The notes under the pieces: model-generated
Database searches by the model: none
What the model was told of the DNA's origin: nothing
What the model saw: only the letters and a program-made list of their open reading frames with translations
From: a virus
Strand: one strand, 5' to 3'
IMG/VR virus record: IMGVR_UViG_3300025684_000026
Coordinates: 1-41,190 of that record
DNA length: 41,190 nt
Part shown: positions 18,257 through 26,436 of the stretch, piece by piece
Position numbering within the stretch: the stretch's first letter is position 1
How the letters are laid out: every line of letters starts with the position of its first letter
Translations under genes and position numbers: made by a program

Positions 18257-19544
18257 ATACGTTCTGGTTTAAGTTGCCATCTGGACTACTGTCTACTCCC
18301 GGTTCATGTATTCTTTCGTTAATAGGTCCTTGTGAACTATCTATCGCATTTTCTGGATAGATCTTTTTCGGAGTTATCACGTCATTTCCGCTGCCGGGCG
18401 AAGGTCTGTTAAACTGCTTAAACAGTTGTCCAGCTGCATTAGCTATTCCATTTAAACTACCTGCGTTTATTGCATCTTGAATTGTAGATGCCGCATTAAT
18501 GCCATGTACGTTACCAAGTAGAAGTCGTGCAAGTGCTCCTTCAACTATAGAGTTTGCTAGTTGTCCAAGCTGCCCTGTTAACAGAGAACCATGTGCATTA
18601 CCTAAAGCACCTCTATCGCCTGGAAGACCACCTAATATATTTTTTACACCAGCAATAGCTCCATCAACTTTATCTTTTGCCCTATCTTTAAGTTTATCAA
18701 TAGGATTAATAGGGTCTAATGGATTATACTTAGCATCAGCATTACCTTCCAACACTAAACTATTATCTTGATTAGCATTTAAGTTTTGACCGTATAATTG
18801 ACTGCTCTGTTCAGCAGTATTCCAGTCTATTATAATTTTAGACTGTGCCATTTCTGGGTTTTTTGTCAAACTAGCAAACATATCGCTAGTGGATTCTATA
18901 TTAAATTCACAATACCCTAATTTAGTTACAAAAATAGGTTTAGCGTTAATAGACATCTCGGTGTTAGTAGCGTTATTGGTATTAGTTTTGTCTGGATTTC
19001 TAATCTCAGTACTTGAGGTATCTTTATCTTTTGAGTTTAAAAGTCCAGCTTCAGTGGTCTGTTGGAATGATCTAACTTCAGTGACATAGACTGTCATTTC
19101 GAAATGACGTAAGTTTTTAGGAATAACTTCAACCCACCTGTTAAAATCATATGCTGCTCTTTTATAAAGATCAATTAGAGTTGCAGCAGTAAGTTCAACA
19201 TTCTCTAGGCATTCAATCTCTAGCTTTGATTCTCCAGCACCACGCCAAGGATCTTCCATCTTGTTATACTTCCTAGTAGTTTCAAGCCCGGATACGCTTT
19301 GCCAAAACCATGGCAGTTCTGTATTAATCTTCTTTAAAAGTTTAACAAAACGAGCTAATAGTTGAGCTCTCTCAATATCACCAACTACATTTCTTAAATA
19401 TTCTTCGGCAACACCCGATAGTAGAGGTGAATGTTCTCGAGAAGAATCAAACAAAAAGAAGAAGCTCAAATAAGTAGGATCCTCATTGATCTTCCTTAAT
19501 TGAGTCGTCTTTCTAAATTCATTTATCTTACCAAAATCTGCCAT
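18249..19544 (-). CDS. Putative baseplate/tail-tube junction protein
   Basis: A 431-residue protein. The N-terminal half includes PWFWQSVSGLETTRKYNKME followed by KLEIECLENVELTAATLIDL and LRHFEMTVYVTEVR. This resembles tail-tube-like or tube-initiator baseplate proteins (T4 gp48/gp54 group), in which a 'fw.v.Gl' strand precedes a beta sandwich. The C-terminal half is Asn/Gly/Ala-rich with possible helices near residues 300-360 and is likely flexible. It sits between the gp27-like hub and the spike gene. The structural role is fairly secure from context; the gp48/gp54 comparison is tentative. Confidence 0.5.
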   Translation of the reverse strand: MADFGKINEFRKTTQLRKINEDPTYLSFFFLFDSSREHSPLLSGVAEEYLRNVVGDIERAQLLARFVKLLKKINTELPWFWQSVSGLETTRKYNKMEDPWRGAGESKLEIECLENVELTAATLIDLYKRAAYDFNRWVEVIPKNLRHFEMTVYVTEVRSFQQTTEAGLLNSKDKDTSSTEIRNPDKTNTNNATNTEMSINAKPIFVTKLGYCEFNIESTSDMFASLTKNPEMAQSKIIIDWNTAEQSSQLYGQNLNANQDNSLVLEGNADAKYNPLDPINPIDKLKDRAKDKVDGAIAGVKNILGGLPGDRGALGNAHGSLLTGQLGQLANSIVEGALARLLLGNVHGINAASTIQDAINAGSLNGIANAAGQLFKQFNRPSPGSGNDVITPKKIYPENAIDSSQGPINERIHEPGVDSSPDGNLNQNVYE

Positions 19545-19557
19545 GTACTATATATTC

Positions 19558-21078
19558 TTATTCTGCGTAGTTAGTAAAACCACCAGGCCATTCTCTTCTA
19601 ATTAGAGTAACCTCTTGTACTATCCCACCTTTATCAATGTTGTATTTGTAGTTAATGTTCTCAATTACGTAAAAACCACTTAAGAATCTATTAACTACTT
19701 GATCTGGTCTAGAATCTTCATTGTCTTCGTCAGCAACGCCCGGATCTATATCTAAAAACTTATCAGAAAAACCTTGTTCATCTAACAATTTATTGTATTT
19801 AAGCATTGCTGCAACACGCTCTTTATTATATTCGTAAATTAATACAGGAATCTTCTGGTACTTATAGATCGACGGGTTAAAAGATTCTAGAGAAACTTTA
19901 AGTTTAACTTTTTCTATTTCAGCCAAGTTTTGTGCCTGGTGTAATTTAGCAAAATTTAAACTTGGATGCACGTTACCAATATCACCCTCTCCAACATCCT
20001 GTCTACCGATATACTTATGTTTCTTATGTGTGTCATATCTATCCTCATTACGTCTTCCTTTTAGAGGCTCTTCGTAGTCCATCATTTCCTCTGATGTCAA
20101 TGCTTCTATTGTAAATTCTTGAACTCTTTCACCGGCCTCTGAGTTATCGTCATAAATAACAACGTCTCTGGTATAACCATATGCAGTGCTTATGTCATTA
20201 GCATTGTTCACTAGATTAAAAGCACCGATAAACATATTTGTACCTTTAGTATTTCTATGATTTGTAAGTATTAAAGGAGCTTCAATATCATCGCTATCTT
20301 CTGGTGTTTCTTTATCCTCAGCATTACTGTATATTGCTGAGGCAAAAGATGTCTGTAAATCATCTATTGGTGGATTAGGAGAATTAAAAACTCTATTCAC
20401 ATCAACGTATGTTAAATAATAATATTGGTCAATATAGAACCTCTGGAATGAATCTTCGGATACGTAAGAAGTATCCACAGTTTCCTTTATAAAATCAAGA
20501 GTGGATGTATATGCCTGTATTCTTATTTGTGTATCGTCAGTATTGTCAATGTTCGTGGCTAGGCCCAGTTGTAAATCTCTAGCAACTTCTTCTAGATGAT
20601 CTAATGAACCCGCAGCTTCAAAACTTCTACACTCTTCACTGTAAATCCTTGGTACTTTAGCTGTCCCAACTACAGTAATTGCATTAAAATCACCTTCACT
20701 GGCCTGTTTACTAGTAATACTTGTAATATCAAAGTCCATGTGAATACTCTTAAACGTTGAAGCGTTTTTACTAGTCAAAAGTATTGTAATTACATCACCA
20801 TCTCTTGGGAATGAATCAACACCGAACGTATTTTTTCGATCAATTAAACGAATCCTCATCTCAGGTAAGACTCCAGAATTATCTAATGAAAAGCTCTGTA
20901 TGTCTTTCTGCATGAATTGATAATTGTTTAAAAGAACAAACGGTAAATCAACACCGATTGATTTGGTCTGACGATCTGCACCACCAGACTCATTAGACTC
21001 ACCAAGCCCTTCAAATTCAAGTTCAGTTGGCATAATTGCCGGTTCAACAACCGCTAATATGTTATTATCTAAATTCAT
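19558..21078 (-). CDS. gp27/gpD-like baseplate hub protein
   Basis: A 506-residue protein resembling the baseplate hub (T4 gp27, P2 gpD). Residues 153-230 contain the characteristic F-E-A-A-G-S-L-D-H-L-E-E-V-A-R-D-L-x-L-G-L helix, then T-L-D-F-I-K, and Y-I-D-Q-Y-Y-Y-L-T-Y-V-D-V-N-R. This matches the hub pattern in which a test domain ends in 'f..d..y.l.yvn.n'. The preceding beta barrel (about 45-145, with RDGDVITILLTSKN) corresponds to the first tube-like domain. It would form the trimeric hub under the tail tube that carries the spike encoded just downstream. Confidence 0.7.
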   Translation of the reverse strand: MNLDNNILAVVEPAIMPTELEFEGLGESNESGGADRQTKSIGVDLPFVLLNNYQFMQKDIQSFSLDNSGVLPEMRIRLIDRKNTFGVDSFPRDGDVITILLTSKNASTFKSIHMDFDITSITSKQASEGDFNAITVVGTAKVPRIYSEECRSFEAAGSLDHLEEVARDLQLGLATNIDNTDDTQIRIQAYTSTLDFIKETVDTSYVSEDSFQRFYIDQYYYLTYVDVNRVFNSPNPPIDDLQTSFASAIYSNAEDKETPEDSDDIEAPLILTNHRNTKGTNMFIGAFNLVNNANDISTAYGYTRDVVIYDDNSEAGERVQEFTIEALTSEEMMDYEEPLKGRRNEDRYDTHKKHKYIGRQDVGEGDIGNVHPSLNFAKLHQAQNLAEIEKVKLKVSLESFNPSIYKYQKIPVLIYEYNKERVAAMLKYNKLLDEQGFSDKFLDIDPGVADEDNEDSRPDQVVNRFLSGFYVIENINYKYNIDKGGIVQEVTLIRREWPGGFTNYAE

Positions 21079-21084
21079 ATTTTA

Positions 21085-22119
21085 TTATTGGCCACACGGT
21101 GTTGTGCCACCGGCAGTGCCATTTGTGCCGTTATTCGAATTATTGCCACCTGGTGGATTTCCTCCATCGTTGTTATTACCTCCGGTTTCATCTGCTGAAG
21201 TACCGCTAGTACCACTTGTTCCACCTCCGGTTCCACCTCCGGTTCCACCTCCGGTTCCGCCTCCAGTTCCACCTCCAGCTCCATCTCCAGTTCCACCTCC
21301 AGTTCCACCTCCAGTTCCACCTCCAGTCCCATCTCCATCTCTTGTTTTGTCAAAGTATAATTGACCTTCGAATGAGCCTGTAATATTACCAATTGGATTT
21401 CCATAATTACCATAAAGTGAGCCTGCAACTTCTTGTGCAAGGTCCGGATTAACAGCAACCCAAGATGCTCCATTCCAAGTCCATACTCCACCAGGTATCT
21501 TCTCAAATTGAGCACCTGTATTTTCACCACCGATTATAATTACATCTCCTAATAGATCAGAGTTAATATCATCACCAGTGTCTGTATCTAGGTTTCTATT
21601 GATAGCATCCACTACAGCATCTGTTTGTGCTTGAGCGCCCATCCTAATCTGAGAACCAACATATTCATAGGTCTTTTTACCAACGGGTATTACATTCGGA
21701 GGTAAAAGATTCTCTTTACCGTATTTCTTCTTCAGAGCATCAAGTCTACGCTGGTCCTTTTTGCTTAAGCGTTTACCTGAAACAAATTGTAGTTTAACCG
21801 GATTATTTGTAGCATCAAATTCTTTTGGTCTTTCTAGTTTGTAGAAGGGAGCATTTGCATTCGGAATTTCTAAGATGTCACCTTCATTGATTGAAAATGG
21901 GTCTGAAATAGAGTTCCACTTTAAGATCATATCAAGCTTGCTTTGATTACCATAATACTTCAAGGCAATTAGATCTGGTCTTGCAGCCTGATCAGCATTA
22001 ACAACATGCTCTTCATTAAGCAAAGTAATATTTTCCTTGTTAGCAAAGATCATAGTTGGTTGTGTTAGGATATACCTAATACCATCAGATGTTTTATTTA
22101 TAATTGTCTTTAAATTCAT
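21085..22119 (-). CDS. gp53-like LysM-containing baseplate protein with Gly-rich tail
   Basis: A 344-residue protein. Residues 45-86 form a LysM-like fold (ARPDLIALKYYGNQSKLDMI, then I-N-E-G-D-I-L-E-I-P), as in T4 gp53 and phage tail protein X, which use LysM-like domains for baseplate assembly. The middle part contains charged helices. The C-terminal third is low complexity, with nine G-G-G-T units between residues 264 and 301, then Asn/Gly/Thr and a terminal T-P-C-G-Q. The gp53-type assignment fits the position between tail-tube-like and hub genes. The Gly-rich tail is not part of the T4 protein. Confidence 0.65.
   Translation of the reverse strand: MNLKTIINKTSDGIRYILTQPTMIFANKENITLLNEEHVVNADQAARPDLIALKYYGNQSKLDMILKWNSISDPFSINEGDILEIPNANAPFYKLERPKEFDATNNPVKLQFVSGKRLSKKDQRRLDALKKKYGKENLLPPNVIPVGKKTYEYVGSQIRMGAQAQTDAVVDAINRNLDTDTGDDINSDLLGDVIIIGGENTGAQFEKIPGGVWTWNGASWVAVNPDLAQEVAGSLYGNYGNPIGNITGSFEGQLYFDKTRDGDGTGGGTGGGTGGGTGDGAGGGTGGGTGGGTGGGTGGGTSGTSGTSADETGGNNNDGGNPPGGNNSNNGTNGTAGGTTPCGQ
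21217..21330 (-). repeat. 12-bp tandem coding repeat (GGGT units)
   Basis: On the minus strand this segment is a run of near-identical 12-bp units encoding G-G-G-T, interrupted once by G-D-G-A. The plus strand shows the complementary ccacctccagtt / ccacctccggtt units. It lies inside the LysM protein gene and is likely to vary in copy number by slippage. Confidence 0.9.
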
Positions 22120-22121
22120 AA

Positions 22122-23870
22122 TTATCCAGCTGACATGTCAGACAATTTTTGTATAGCATCATTGTTAAAACCCTGAGCTAGTCTGTCTTTATTTCCGTAT
22201 GCAGATACATTTACAAGGTTATCTATATCTCCACCGAATTCTGGCTGTAAATACATTCTACCCTTTCCAGCATTAAACATACTCTCGATCTCACCCTTAT
22301 CACGCATTCTAGCAGGTTTAAGTGTAATCTCAACCTTTAATTTAGAAGGAAAATCTTCATAACCAAACGGCCCTTCAAATGAAAAACTCGAATCAGTACA
22401 TGCTAAGTTACCTACCATCATGATTGGGTTCATTGGGTTACCAATAGTTAAATGCCATTGTCCAGTAGGATCACCTGTTAAAAGTGAATTAACAATTGAA
22501 CCGCCTTGAGGGCCATTAAATAATTTCATGAGGCCACCGCCGATAACGTTGTTCAATATTTTAGAGTCTCCAAGATTACCAGTTTCAAATGCTCTAGATA
22601 TATCGGCAAAACCGGTAGAAACAGCATTGCTTAATTGAGTACCTAATCCCTTTAAAAAACCTTCATAATCTCCAGATCTTAGTAGTTCATAGTCACCAAA
22701 TGGTTTACCAAGAGAGCCACTACCTGTATACCTAACAGCACCACCCCAGAAAGGAGCATTATTATATGTCAATGCTAGTAAGTTTGCCATAGTGTCCATA
22801 AAAGCAACCTTAGGGCTTGTGTTACCATAACCGCGTAAATCATAGTGGAAAGTTAGTTTAAACTCTTGTTCAAACTTTAAACCCTGCTCTCTAGCCATGA
22901 TGTTTTTAATTACGTTAAGAGGCCCATAAACAGTGTTTGGATATGTTTCCTTAAGCGGGTCAAATCCACCACCCTGTGCATTTGCCCTTTGTGTTTGATC
23001 TGCGTTGTAGCCGTTTATACCATTTTCAATAGCCTGGAAAAGGGGACTACCATCAATCATTGCACCAACAGCACCTCTATTCTTTTTACCAGCCTGGATA
23101 GTTTGAACAGCAGACTCTTCGTCTTTCCATGGTATACTAACGTTAAACTTAAGGATTTCTTTCAAGTCATTACCCAAAGCGGGACTCAACCATGTAATCG
23201 CACGCGCTATATCTGGCTGTGTAGTATCGATAAGATCACCCCCGGGCCCCATTTGTCTTGGCGCAATGAGGTCATCAGCAATTGGATAGCCAAAACGCCT
23301 TAAAGTCACCATGTAACTATTAGAAATTTGACCATAGTGCTCACACTGAATAAAGTCAGTCAAGCTGTACTTAAAAGCTAGAGAGTCAATATTATCAGCA
23401 TATTGTACAATATTGTTAGCAGTAGGTGCAGTAGATTCTAATGAGTTAACAACTTTGCTATACTTATTAGAAACCTCAGAACCTTGTGATTCAGCACTTA
23501 GACCACTTATGTTTTTGTACTTAAAAAGAGTCCATTTATTGAAATATGATCGAACAGCAGTACCTTCATGAATACCATCAGTTCTACTATCACCTTCCGG
23601 AGCTTGATACCTTCTACTCTGGATTAAGTTATCACCGTAAACACTGGTAAAATTGCCAGGCGCAGAATCAACAAATGTAGTATTACCATGCGATGCTGGT
23701 TCGTTATCGGGCTCGGGTTCAGTATAATCGTGAAGTATTTCTCCAAAGAGATACCATTGGCCATCAGCTCCTTTTTCAGGTTTTACAGTAAATGTCTCAT
23801 CTTTGAAACCAGTCTCTACTACCTCAAATTGAAGTTTTGGACCTACATATCCTAAAAATTTATACGCCAT
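22122..23870 (-). CDS. Putative tail-tube-cap/baseplate structural protein, 582 aa
   Basis: A 582-residue structural protein. The C-terminal region is distinctive: W-H-L-T-I-G-N-P-M-N-P-I-M-M-V-G-N-L, then S-F-S-F-E-G-P-F-G-Y-E-D-F-P, K-L-K-V-E-I-T-L-K-P-A-R and G-R-M-Y-L. A 'GNP.nPi..igNL' strand followed by a beta sandwich is common in tube-initiator/baseplate proteins of T4-like phages. Central Gly/Asn-rich loops link the N- and C-terminal parts. The gene opens the tail operon, behind a promoter-like box 18 nt before the ATG, and is followed 2 nt later by the LysM protein gene. It could be a gp48/gp54 counterpart; this is tentative. Confidence 0.55.
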   Translation of the reverse strand: MAYKFLGYVGPKLQFEVVETGFKDETFTVKPEKGADGQWYLFGEILHDYTEPEPDNEPASHGNTTFVDSAPGNFTSVYGDNLIQSRRYQAPEGDSRTDGIHEGTAVRSYFNKWTLFKYKNISGLSAESQGSEVSNKYSKVVNSLESTAPTANNIVQYADNIDSLAFKYSLTDFIQCEHYGQISNSYMVTLRRFGYPIADDLIAPRQMGPGGDLIDTTQPDIARAITWLSPALGNDLKEILKFNVSIPWKDEESAVQTIQAGKKNRGAVGAMIDGSPLFQAIENGINGYNADQTQRANAQGGGFDPLKETYPNTVYGPLNVIKNIMAREQGLKFEQEFKLTFHYDLRGYGNTSPKVAFMDTMANLLALTYNNAPFWGGAVRYTGSGSLGKPFGDYELLRSGDYEGFLKGLGTQLSNAVSTGFADISRAFETGNLGDSKILNNVIGGGLMKLFNGPQGGSIVNSLLTGDPTGQWHLTIGNPMNPIMMVGNLACTDSSFSFEGPFGYEDFPSKLKVEITLKPARMRDKGEIESMFNAGKGRMYLQPEFGGDIDNLVNVSAYGNKDRLAQGFNNDAIQKLSDMSAG

Positions 23871-23888
23871 TAAATCACTATTCTTTTT

Positions 23889-23898
23889 TATATATATC
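23889..23898 (-). promoter_or_regulatory. Late-promoter-like box GATATATATA
   Basis: The minus strand reads GGAGCTGGATATATATAAAAAAG, with the box 18 nt before the ATG of the 582-residue tail gene. It shares the extended GAGCTGGATATATAT string with the box before the amidoligase-like gene. It lies in the 37-nt gap between genes and would drive the main tail/baseplate operon. Confidence 0.5.
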
Positions 23899-23907
23899 CA
23901 GCTCCGA

Positions 23908-24513
23908 TTAAACCCACTCGGAGTTATCCATCTCAGATGTATCTGGACGATATAGTAGTTCGTCTACCCAGTCCTTTTGCTTAGGGTATCTATCTCCTAA
24001 AAACTTCTCTAATGCTTTAATGTACTCACCTCGAGCATGAAAATAGTAAGTGCCTTTAGAATAGACAGTACGATTAACCAGTTCATAGAGCTCTTTAAGT
24101 TTTAACTCAATATGAAATGATTGGATATTGTTAAAGAGAGATTCTTGTTCTGCTCTAGTTCTTGTACAAAAGACTGAGTCAACAACAATCATGTATTTTT
24201 TCCAGTTCTGTCCACCAAAGACCTCATCTTCTAAAGTCTTTACTTTAGAATAGTGTTCTCTTTTAAGATTGATCTTAGTGTCATGACCATCAAAGTCTTT
24301 AATAAAACGGCCACCAAACAGATTCTGCTTTAAGAAATAGATCTGATCGTAAAACTTAAGTATCTTGATCTGATACTGTGGATTCATGTCATCGAACTTA
24401 ACGTCATAGATGATAGCTCTGACTGGGAAAAGTACGTTTGGTTTTTGTGTAGTTGAGATTAAAGCGTGTATCTTTTCACCTTTTGCAAAAAGCTTATGTT
24501 TAATCATTGTCAA
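23908..24513 (-). CDS. Hypothetical protein, possible tail assembly factor
   Basis: A 201-residue basic, aromatic-rich protein (MTMIKHKLFAKGEKIHALIS…) of unknown family. The C-terminal half is helical (IELKLKELYELVNRTVYSKG). Met3 is an alternative start that reduces the overlap with the gene upstream. It is the last gene before the tail operon promoter. In T4 the small hub genes (26, 28, 51) occupy comparable positions, but no sequence match can be claimed. Confidence 0.55.
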   Translation of the reverse strand: MTMIKHKLFAKGEKIHALISTTQKPNVLFPVRAIIYDVKFDDMNPQYQIKILKFYDQIYFLKQNLFGGRFIKDFDGHDTKINLKREHYSKVKTLEDEVFGGQNWKKYMIVVDSVFCTRTRAEQESLFNNIQSFHIELKLKELYELVNRTVYSKGTYYFHARGEYIKALEKFLGDRYPKQKDWVDELLYRPDTSEMDNSEWV

Positions 24514-24907
24514 TGAATTTTACATTGTCGAATTTACTTAAGACGCCTTGTTTTGGATAATCAGACCTATTAATTACAGTCAGGTTAAGTTCTATCTCAG
24601 AATTAAATAGCTCGGACATAAAATTATGTACACCAGCAACTGAATCTTGATCTAAGTTATTAAACATATATGCTATAGAGAAATCTTCAGCTTCATCATT
24701 TATTTTATTCTGAAGAGCTCTCATAATCATTTTACGGATATAAAGCGTGATGATAACATCAGAAGGCTCTTCGTTATACGGGTCGCTCTTCATTAGTCTA
24801 TTAAAAATATCAGAGTAAGATACTGCAAGATCATAACTATTTAATCTATACAGTTTATCAAACTCAGTTCTAGTTTTGCACCAAACGCCTTCTATCCTAA
24901 AATTCAT
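24500..24907 (-). CDS. Hypothetical protein, 135 aa
   Basis: A 135-residue alpha/beta protein of unknown family. It has a helical segment (VIITLYIRKMIMRALQNKIN) and an acidic Asn/Asp-rich second half. Its start shares one base with the stop of the gene upstream and its end overlaps the gene downstream by 14 nt, so it belongs to a coupled cluster of small genes before the tail operon. A tail chaperone or hub-assembly role is possible from position only. Confidence 0.55.
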   Translation of the reverse strand: MNFRIEGVWCKTRTEFDKLYRLNSYDLAVSYSDIFNRLMKSDPYNEEPSDVIITLYIRKMIMRALQNKINDEAEDFSIAYMFNNLDQDSVAGVHNFMSELFNSEIELNLTVINRSDYPKQGVLSKFDNVKFIDND

Positions 24908-25227
24908 TACTTTAATTGCGTAGAGAGTCTATTAATTTCAGCTTCAAGCCTTTTGATTCTCTCCTTTGTTTCTTTAATCGACGGGTTGTATTTAGCACCC
25001 CATTCAGTTTTAGCACTGAACATATGCTTGTCGATTTCAGTTCCGGTTTCTAGACCTAGGTCCAAGATAATGTCTTGGACCAGGTTAACTAGATTTATTC
25101 TTTCTTCATCATTCTCTAAGTCATAGACATATCGAGATACATGTTCTTCTCCGCCGCCGTTAACGTTATCGTCAATTACATACTTAATAACGCCGTTGTC
25201 AGCAGGTTCAATATTAACTGTAATCAT
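24907..25227 (-). CDS. Hypothetical protein with C-terminal coiled coil
   Basis: A 106-residue acidic protein. The N-terminal ~70 residues look like a small alpha/beta domain. The C-terminal end (KETKERIKRLEAEINRLSTQ) is a clear heptad coiled coil. It lies in the run of small coupled genes upstream of the tail operon, 3 nt after its neighbour. The function was not recognised. Confidence 0.55.
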   Translation of the reverse strand: MITVNIEPADNGVIKYVIDDNVNGGGEEHVSRYVYDLENDEERINLVNLVQDIILDLGLETGTEIDKHMFSAKTEWGAKYNPSIKETKERIKRLEAEINRLSTQLK

Positions 25228-25230
25228 GTT

Positions 25231-25662
25231 TTACATGTTTTTTCTAGCTGCCAATAAATTAGCGGCTTCTTTCATTAACTTTCTAGACTGTCTTTTATCA
25301 GCTTGATAAGTTTCTTTATCTTTAACTGCAGTCATCGCCCATGCTTCTTCTAACATTAACATCTCTTCTTTGTTATAACCAGCATTAGACCAGGTCTCTT
25401 TCATTAGTTTTAAAGCTGCTTCAAGTCTTTCAGCCTGAGCTTTCTCAAAAAGATCCATTCTAGCCTGCTGTATTTTGCGGCCATTCTCTAAGTTTTGCTG
25501 TCTAATTGCAGATCTAGTTGGATGGAAAAAACTTAGTTTGCTTAAATATTTAAGCATTCCGTTTTGTTTCATCATTAGTCTTCTCTGGCGTCTATTCGGA
25601 GGCAATGTCGCTCTTGTTTCCGCTTGAATTTGATTTTGTTCCTGTGTTGTTTCTTGACTCAT
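25231..25662 (-). CDS. Hypothetical helical protein
   Basis: A 143-residue, strongly charged, almost entirely helical protein (PPNRRQRRLMMKQNGMLKYL, then KAQAERLEAALKLMKETWSN). The chosen start overlaps the end of the upstream gene by 71 nt in another frame; a later internal Met (PPNRRQRRLM region) would avoid this, so the start is uncertain. It could be an assembly chaperone or tail-associated helical protein. The family was not recognised. Confidence 0.5.
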   Translation of the reverse strand: MSQETTQEQNQIQAETRATLPPNRRQRRLMMKQNGMLKYLSKLSFFHPTRSAIRQQNLENGRKIQQARMDLFEKAQAERLEAALKLMKETWSNAGYNKEEMLMLEEAWAMTAVKDKETYQADKRQSRKLMKEAANLLAARKNM

Positions 25663-26218
25663 TTGTATAATAATTAGAAATAAAAGTTTCGATTTGTTCT
25701 TTTAGTTGTTCTCTTAAGTTATCTATCTGGCTTTCTACAAGCAGTCCAATCTGCTTATTTAGTTCATCTGCTTCTAGATCCATTTGATCCTGTAACATTT
25801 CATAAACCTCTTTTGCTGGAATATTAACCTCAACTGGCATTGCAGCCTTGTTCTTCTTGCTAATCTTCTTCAACATCTCCATCATTACGTTAACTTCTGG
25901 AGCCGGTGCTGATCTGCCATCTGTAATTCTACGCTCTTGTTTTAAAGAACTAGACTCTACCACATCTGGTTTTATATTTGATTTGATGCTAGAACCGATT
26001 GGGTTTAAGTCCAATGAATAAACTTTAGCCTCTTTTTCAGATTTAGCCTGCATTAAGAATTCTTTAATGACACCCTTGTTAATCTGAGTACCGTCTGTAA
26101 ACTTAAGCCATTTAGCATCACCTTGTACTTCGGCCGGCTGTACAATATCACCAACACGTTCAGATTTAGTCCAAACGTACCAGATTTCTTGTTGCTTGTC
26201 TTTAACTTGTGTAGGCAT
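25592..26218 (-). CDS. Hypothetical protein with coiled coil, 208 aa
   Basis: The start was placed at the ATG at 26216-26218 (MPTQVKDKQQ), one base after the stop of the gene upstream; a longer frame reaching 26272 would overlap that gene and begins with an unlikely basic stretch. The N-terminal part (EIWYVWTKSERVGDIV…) looks like a small beta-barrel domain. Residues about 110-185 are amphipathic helices (MDLEADELNKQIGLLVESQI), and the C-terminus is Ser/Asn-rich and disordered. The family was not recognised. Confidence 0.55.
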   Translation of the reverse strand: MPTQVKDKQQEIWYVWTKSERVGDIVQPAEVQGDAKWLKFTDGTQINKGVIKEFLMQAKSEKEAKVYSLDLNPIGSSIKSNIKPDVVESSSLKQERRITDGRSAPAPEVNVMMEMLKKISKKNKAAMPVEVNIPAKEVYEMLQDQMDLEADELNKQIGLLVESQIDNLREQLKEQIETFISNYYTNESRNNTGTKSNSSGNKSDIASE

Positions 26219-26219
26219 A

Positions 26220-26429
26220 CTATTCTTTATCTTTTTGATTATCTTTCTGAACATTATATGCTTTTTCTGCAAATTGTTTAATCATGTCTATTGCCGAGCT
26301 GTCGCCAATGATTGCATCGGTCTTCATTAGTCTTCTGTGCCAGTGCATACCGAACTCATGTTCACCCATCTTATTTTTACTCTCTTCTAGGTCCTTGATT
26401 GCCGGCACCCATAATTTGTTAAATCCCAT
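26220..26429 (-). CDS. Small hypothetical protein, 69 aa
   Basis: A 69-residue charged protein with a W-V-P-A-I-K-D-L-E-E-S-K-N-K-M-G-E-H-E-F-G-M-H-W-H-R-R-L core and a Lys/Gln/Asp tail. It lies 7 nt after the helicase gene and abuts the next gene, so it is probably co-expressed. No family was recognised. Confidence 0.5.
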   Translation of the reverse strand: MGFNKLWVPAIKDLEESKNKMGEHEFGMHWHRRLMKTDAIIGDSSAIDMIKQFAEKAYNVQKDNQKDKE

Positions 26430-26436
26430 AAATATA

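Noticed and set aside
21059-21364. Plus-strand Pro/Val-rich open frame
   Set aside because: It is the complement of the GGGT coding repeat in the LysM protein gene, with no independent start signals.
21075-21530. Minus-strand repeat-rich open frame of 151 aa in another frame of the LysM gene
   Set aside because: Its Glu/Val/Leu repeats arise from reading the GGGT repeat in the wrong frame; the LysM frame has domain support.
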